Shown: in pieces, positions 62,827 through 64,000 of the stretch
How the letters are laid out: each line of letters opens with the position of its first letter
How positions within the stretch are numbered: position 1 is the first letter of the stretch
NCBI RefSeq assembly: GCF_000182925.2
Contig: NC_026506.1
Location: 186,001 to 250,000 of the forward strand
From: Neurospora crassa OR74A
Taxonomy: Eukaryota; Ascomycota; Sordariomycetes; Sordariales; Sordariaceae
Length of the DNA stretch: 64,000 bases
Direction of reading: 5' to 3'
The notes under the pieces: model-generated
What the model was told of the DNA's origin: nothing
Seen by the model: the letters and a program-made list of their open reading frames with translations, nothing else
The model's database searches: none
Translations under genes and position numbers: made by a program

Positions 62827-64000
62827 TCACTCATACCCAAACCTCCTCCCCTTATCCAGTTCATCCTCAACCTCCCTCGCCCCCTTCTTCGACAACAACC
62901 CATGTCGACTATTCAAATGATCCCAAAAGTCTCCTCGCGTATCAAACCCTTTATCCCCTTCTCCTTCCTCTACCTCCTCCTCTCCCTCGTCCCTTTCCTT
63001 TTCCCTATTCCCTTGATCCCCCTCTTCTCCCCTCCCTCCATGTACATCTCCATTCCTACTCCCATCCCCATATCCCTTTCCCTTTCCCTTCCCCTTCCCA
63101 TGTCCCTTCTTACAAATATCAGGATTCCTCTCACACCCCTCCACCCAACAAAAGTACCTCACCCCCAACGCAAACGTCTCCCACCTCGTCGTCGCGCTCC
63201 TCGCTCGTCGTTTACGTACCAACGCTTCTGCATACCTCTTGAGCAACTGTCGTTGTTCGCCGTTATTGGCGGAGAGCCAACGTTCCGTGGCTTGTTCGAT
63301 TTCGTCGAGGTGGTGGTTATTGTTGGTAGTCCGATGACGTCGGAAGGGTAGAGAGGAAAAGGGTAGAGAAAAAGGAAAAGGGGAGAGGGAGAGCGGGGAG
63401 ACTTGGAAGCGGTGGTAGTGCGTGTAGAGATGGCCTTTGGATTGGCGGAGTTCTTCCAAGGCGGGGGCCGAAGGCGAGGGGGAGGTGGTGGTTGATGCCG
63501 ATGGGGACGAGGTAGGGGAAGAGGTACATGTAGGGGAGGGAGAGTTGGAACTGGTGGACAGGGGGGAAATGGAGGAGGAATACTCGGACGGGACAGATCG
63601 GGAAGAAAACGGTTGAACGAGCTTTTGGTAGAACCAAGCGTTGTGTTCGTCTGTTCCCAAGCTCAAAAGTAAATCGATGGGCGGGTTGGATGTGTGTGCG
63701 ACTGAAGCAGGAGCAGACGCGTCGACGCCTAACAGGGAAGAAATCTCCTTGAGGACCGGCAGAGTCGGGTCGCGGATTTCCTTGCTGCCGTCGACGAATT
63801 GGCCGATGGCGGGGAGCTTGAACGGCTTGAATTGTGAAGAGTCCGAAGGGGTGGTGATGGCTTTGGCAACTTCGGGGATCGAAGGGACTTTGCCTTCTTC
63901 GTCGGAACCGTCGGCCACGAGGACTTCTTCGTACGTGCAGAACGCATAAGGGTGTCGTTCTGTGGGAGTGGCCGCGTCGATCTCGCTGCACCAGGCCAGG
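62827..64000 (-). CDS. Zinc-finger-like hypothetical protein, 5' end outside window
   Basis: The open frame runs off the right edge, with 390 codons visible (…CSEIDAATPTERHPYAF, then CTYEEVLVADGSDEEGKVPS). No ATG starts the frame inside the window. After an ordered part (KEISSLLGVDASAP...) there is a long Ser/Thr/Pro run, then a helical block (EIEQATERWLSANNGEQRQL, LKRYAEALVRKRRAR). GVRYFCWVEGCERNPDICKK follows, then a GK repeat, an acidic Glu run, and RGDFWDHLNSRHG. The C-x4-C ... H-x3-H-like pieces, far apart, suggest an atypical C2H2-type finger split by a low-complexity insertion. The pyrimidine-rich stretch coding SPLSLSPFPFSLPFSS might be an unspliced intron. The function is unknown. 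Confidence 0.55.
   Translation of the reverse strand, partial: LAWCSEIDAATPTERHPYAFCTYEEVLVADGSDEEGKVPSIPEVAKAITTPSDSSQFKPFKLPAIGQFVDGSKEIRDPTLPVLKEISSLLGVDASAPASVAHTSNPPIDLLLSLGTDEHNAWFYQKLVQPFSSRSVPSEYSSSISPLSTSSNSPSPTCTSSPTSSPSASTTTSPSPSAPALEELRQSKGHLYTHYHRFQVSPLSLSPFPFSLPFSSLPFRRHRTTNNNHHLDEIEQATERWLSANNGEQRQLLKRYAEALVRKRRARSATTRWETFALGVRYFCWVEGCERNPDICKKGHGKGKGKGKGYGDGSRNGDVHGGRGEEGDQGNREKERDEGEEEVEEGEGDKGFDTRGDFWDHLNSRHGLLSKKGAREVEDELDKGRRFGYE

Noticed and set aside
1-64000. CRISPR arrays, bacterial operons or Shine-Dalgarno sites
   Set aside because: All repeats seen are microsatellites, minisatellites or the four intronic repeats; genes are spliced eukaryotic genes.
1-64000. 5S rRNA or telomeric TTAGGG repeats
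   Set aside because: Looked for because dispersed 5S genes and telomere-linked genes occur in such fungi; no matching stretch was found by eye.

Overview
The window looks like nuclear DNA of a filamentous ascomycete, most likely a Sordariomycete of the Neurospora/Sordaria type. Supporting points are the short spliceosomal introns (about 55-100 bp, GTRNGT donors, CTAAC/CTGAC-like branch sites a few bases before AG), an intron-containing tRNA-Pro(AGG), long intergenic spaces rich in TACC/AGGT and other microsatellites, one AT-rich patch, and a gene set typical of the group (fungal stn1, a GH81 glucanase, an AspRS-DUF2156 fusion, NmrA and DUF1772 proteins). The species is an inference. No bacterial, organellar or CRISPR features are visible. 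I deduced all exon structures by eye from splice signals and frame continuity.

Layout. 0-15 kb: a partial FAD monooxygenase (-), a tRNA-Pro, a P450 (+), a DUF1772 anthrone-oxygenase-like membrane protein (+), an NTF2-like protein split by a disordered insertion (-), and an NmrA-like NAD(P)-binding protein (+). Four of these could belong to a loose secondary-metabolism neighbourhood. 16-27 kb: a gene-poor stretch with a small secreted 8-cysteine protein, a broken kinase-like gene, two related loci each carrying a degenerate tRNA-Met-like fold exactly 28 nt after a stop codon, several lineage-specific small proteins, an AT-rich patch with hairpins, and a 2EXR/F-box-like protein.

27-41 kb: a secreted PLC-like phosphodiesterase (-), then a divergent pair matching ergosteryl-aspartate synthase (erdS: AspRS fused to DUF2156, -) and its hydrolase (erdH-like, +), followed by a GAL80-like oxidoreductase (+). 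Together the first two would add aspartate to ergosterol from Asp-tRNA and remove it again. 41-50 kb: a coiled-coil protein whose first intron is about 1 kb and holds four copies of a roughly 90 bp repeat; a tRNA-like locus on the minus strand; the telomere-capping gene stn1; and a Gln-rich repeat protein with a CX2CX6CX8CX2CX6C zinc-cluster motif, interrupted by two in-frame TAG codons. 52-64 kb: a GH81 endo-1,3-beta-glucanase (+), long microsatellite-rich spacers, a vacuolar-type Ca2+/H+ antiporter (-), and a partial zinc-finger-like protein (-) running off the right edge.
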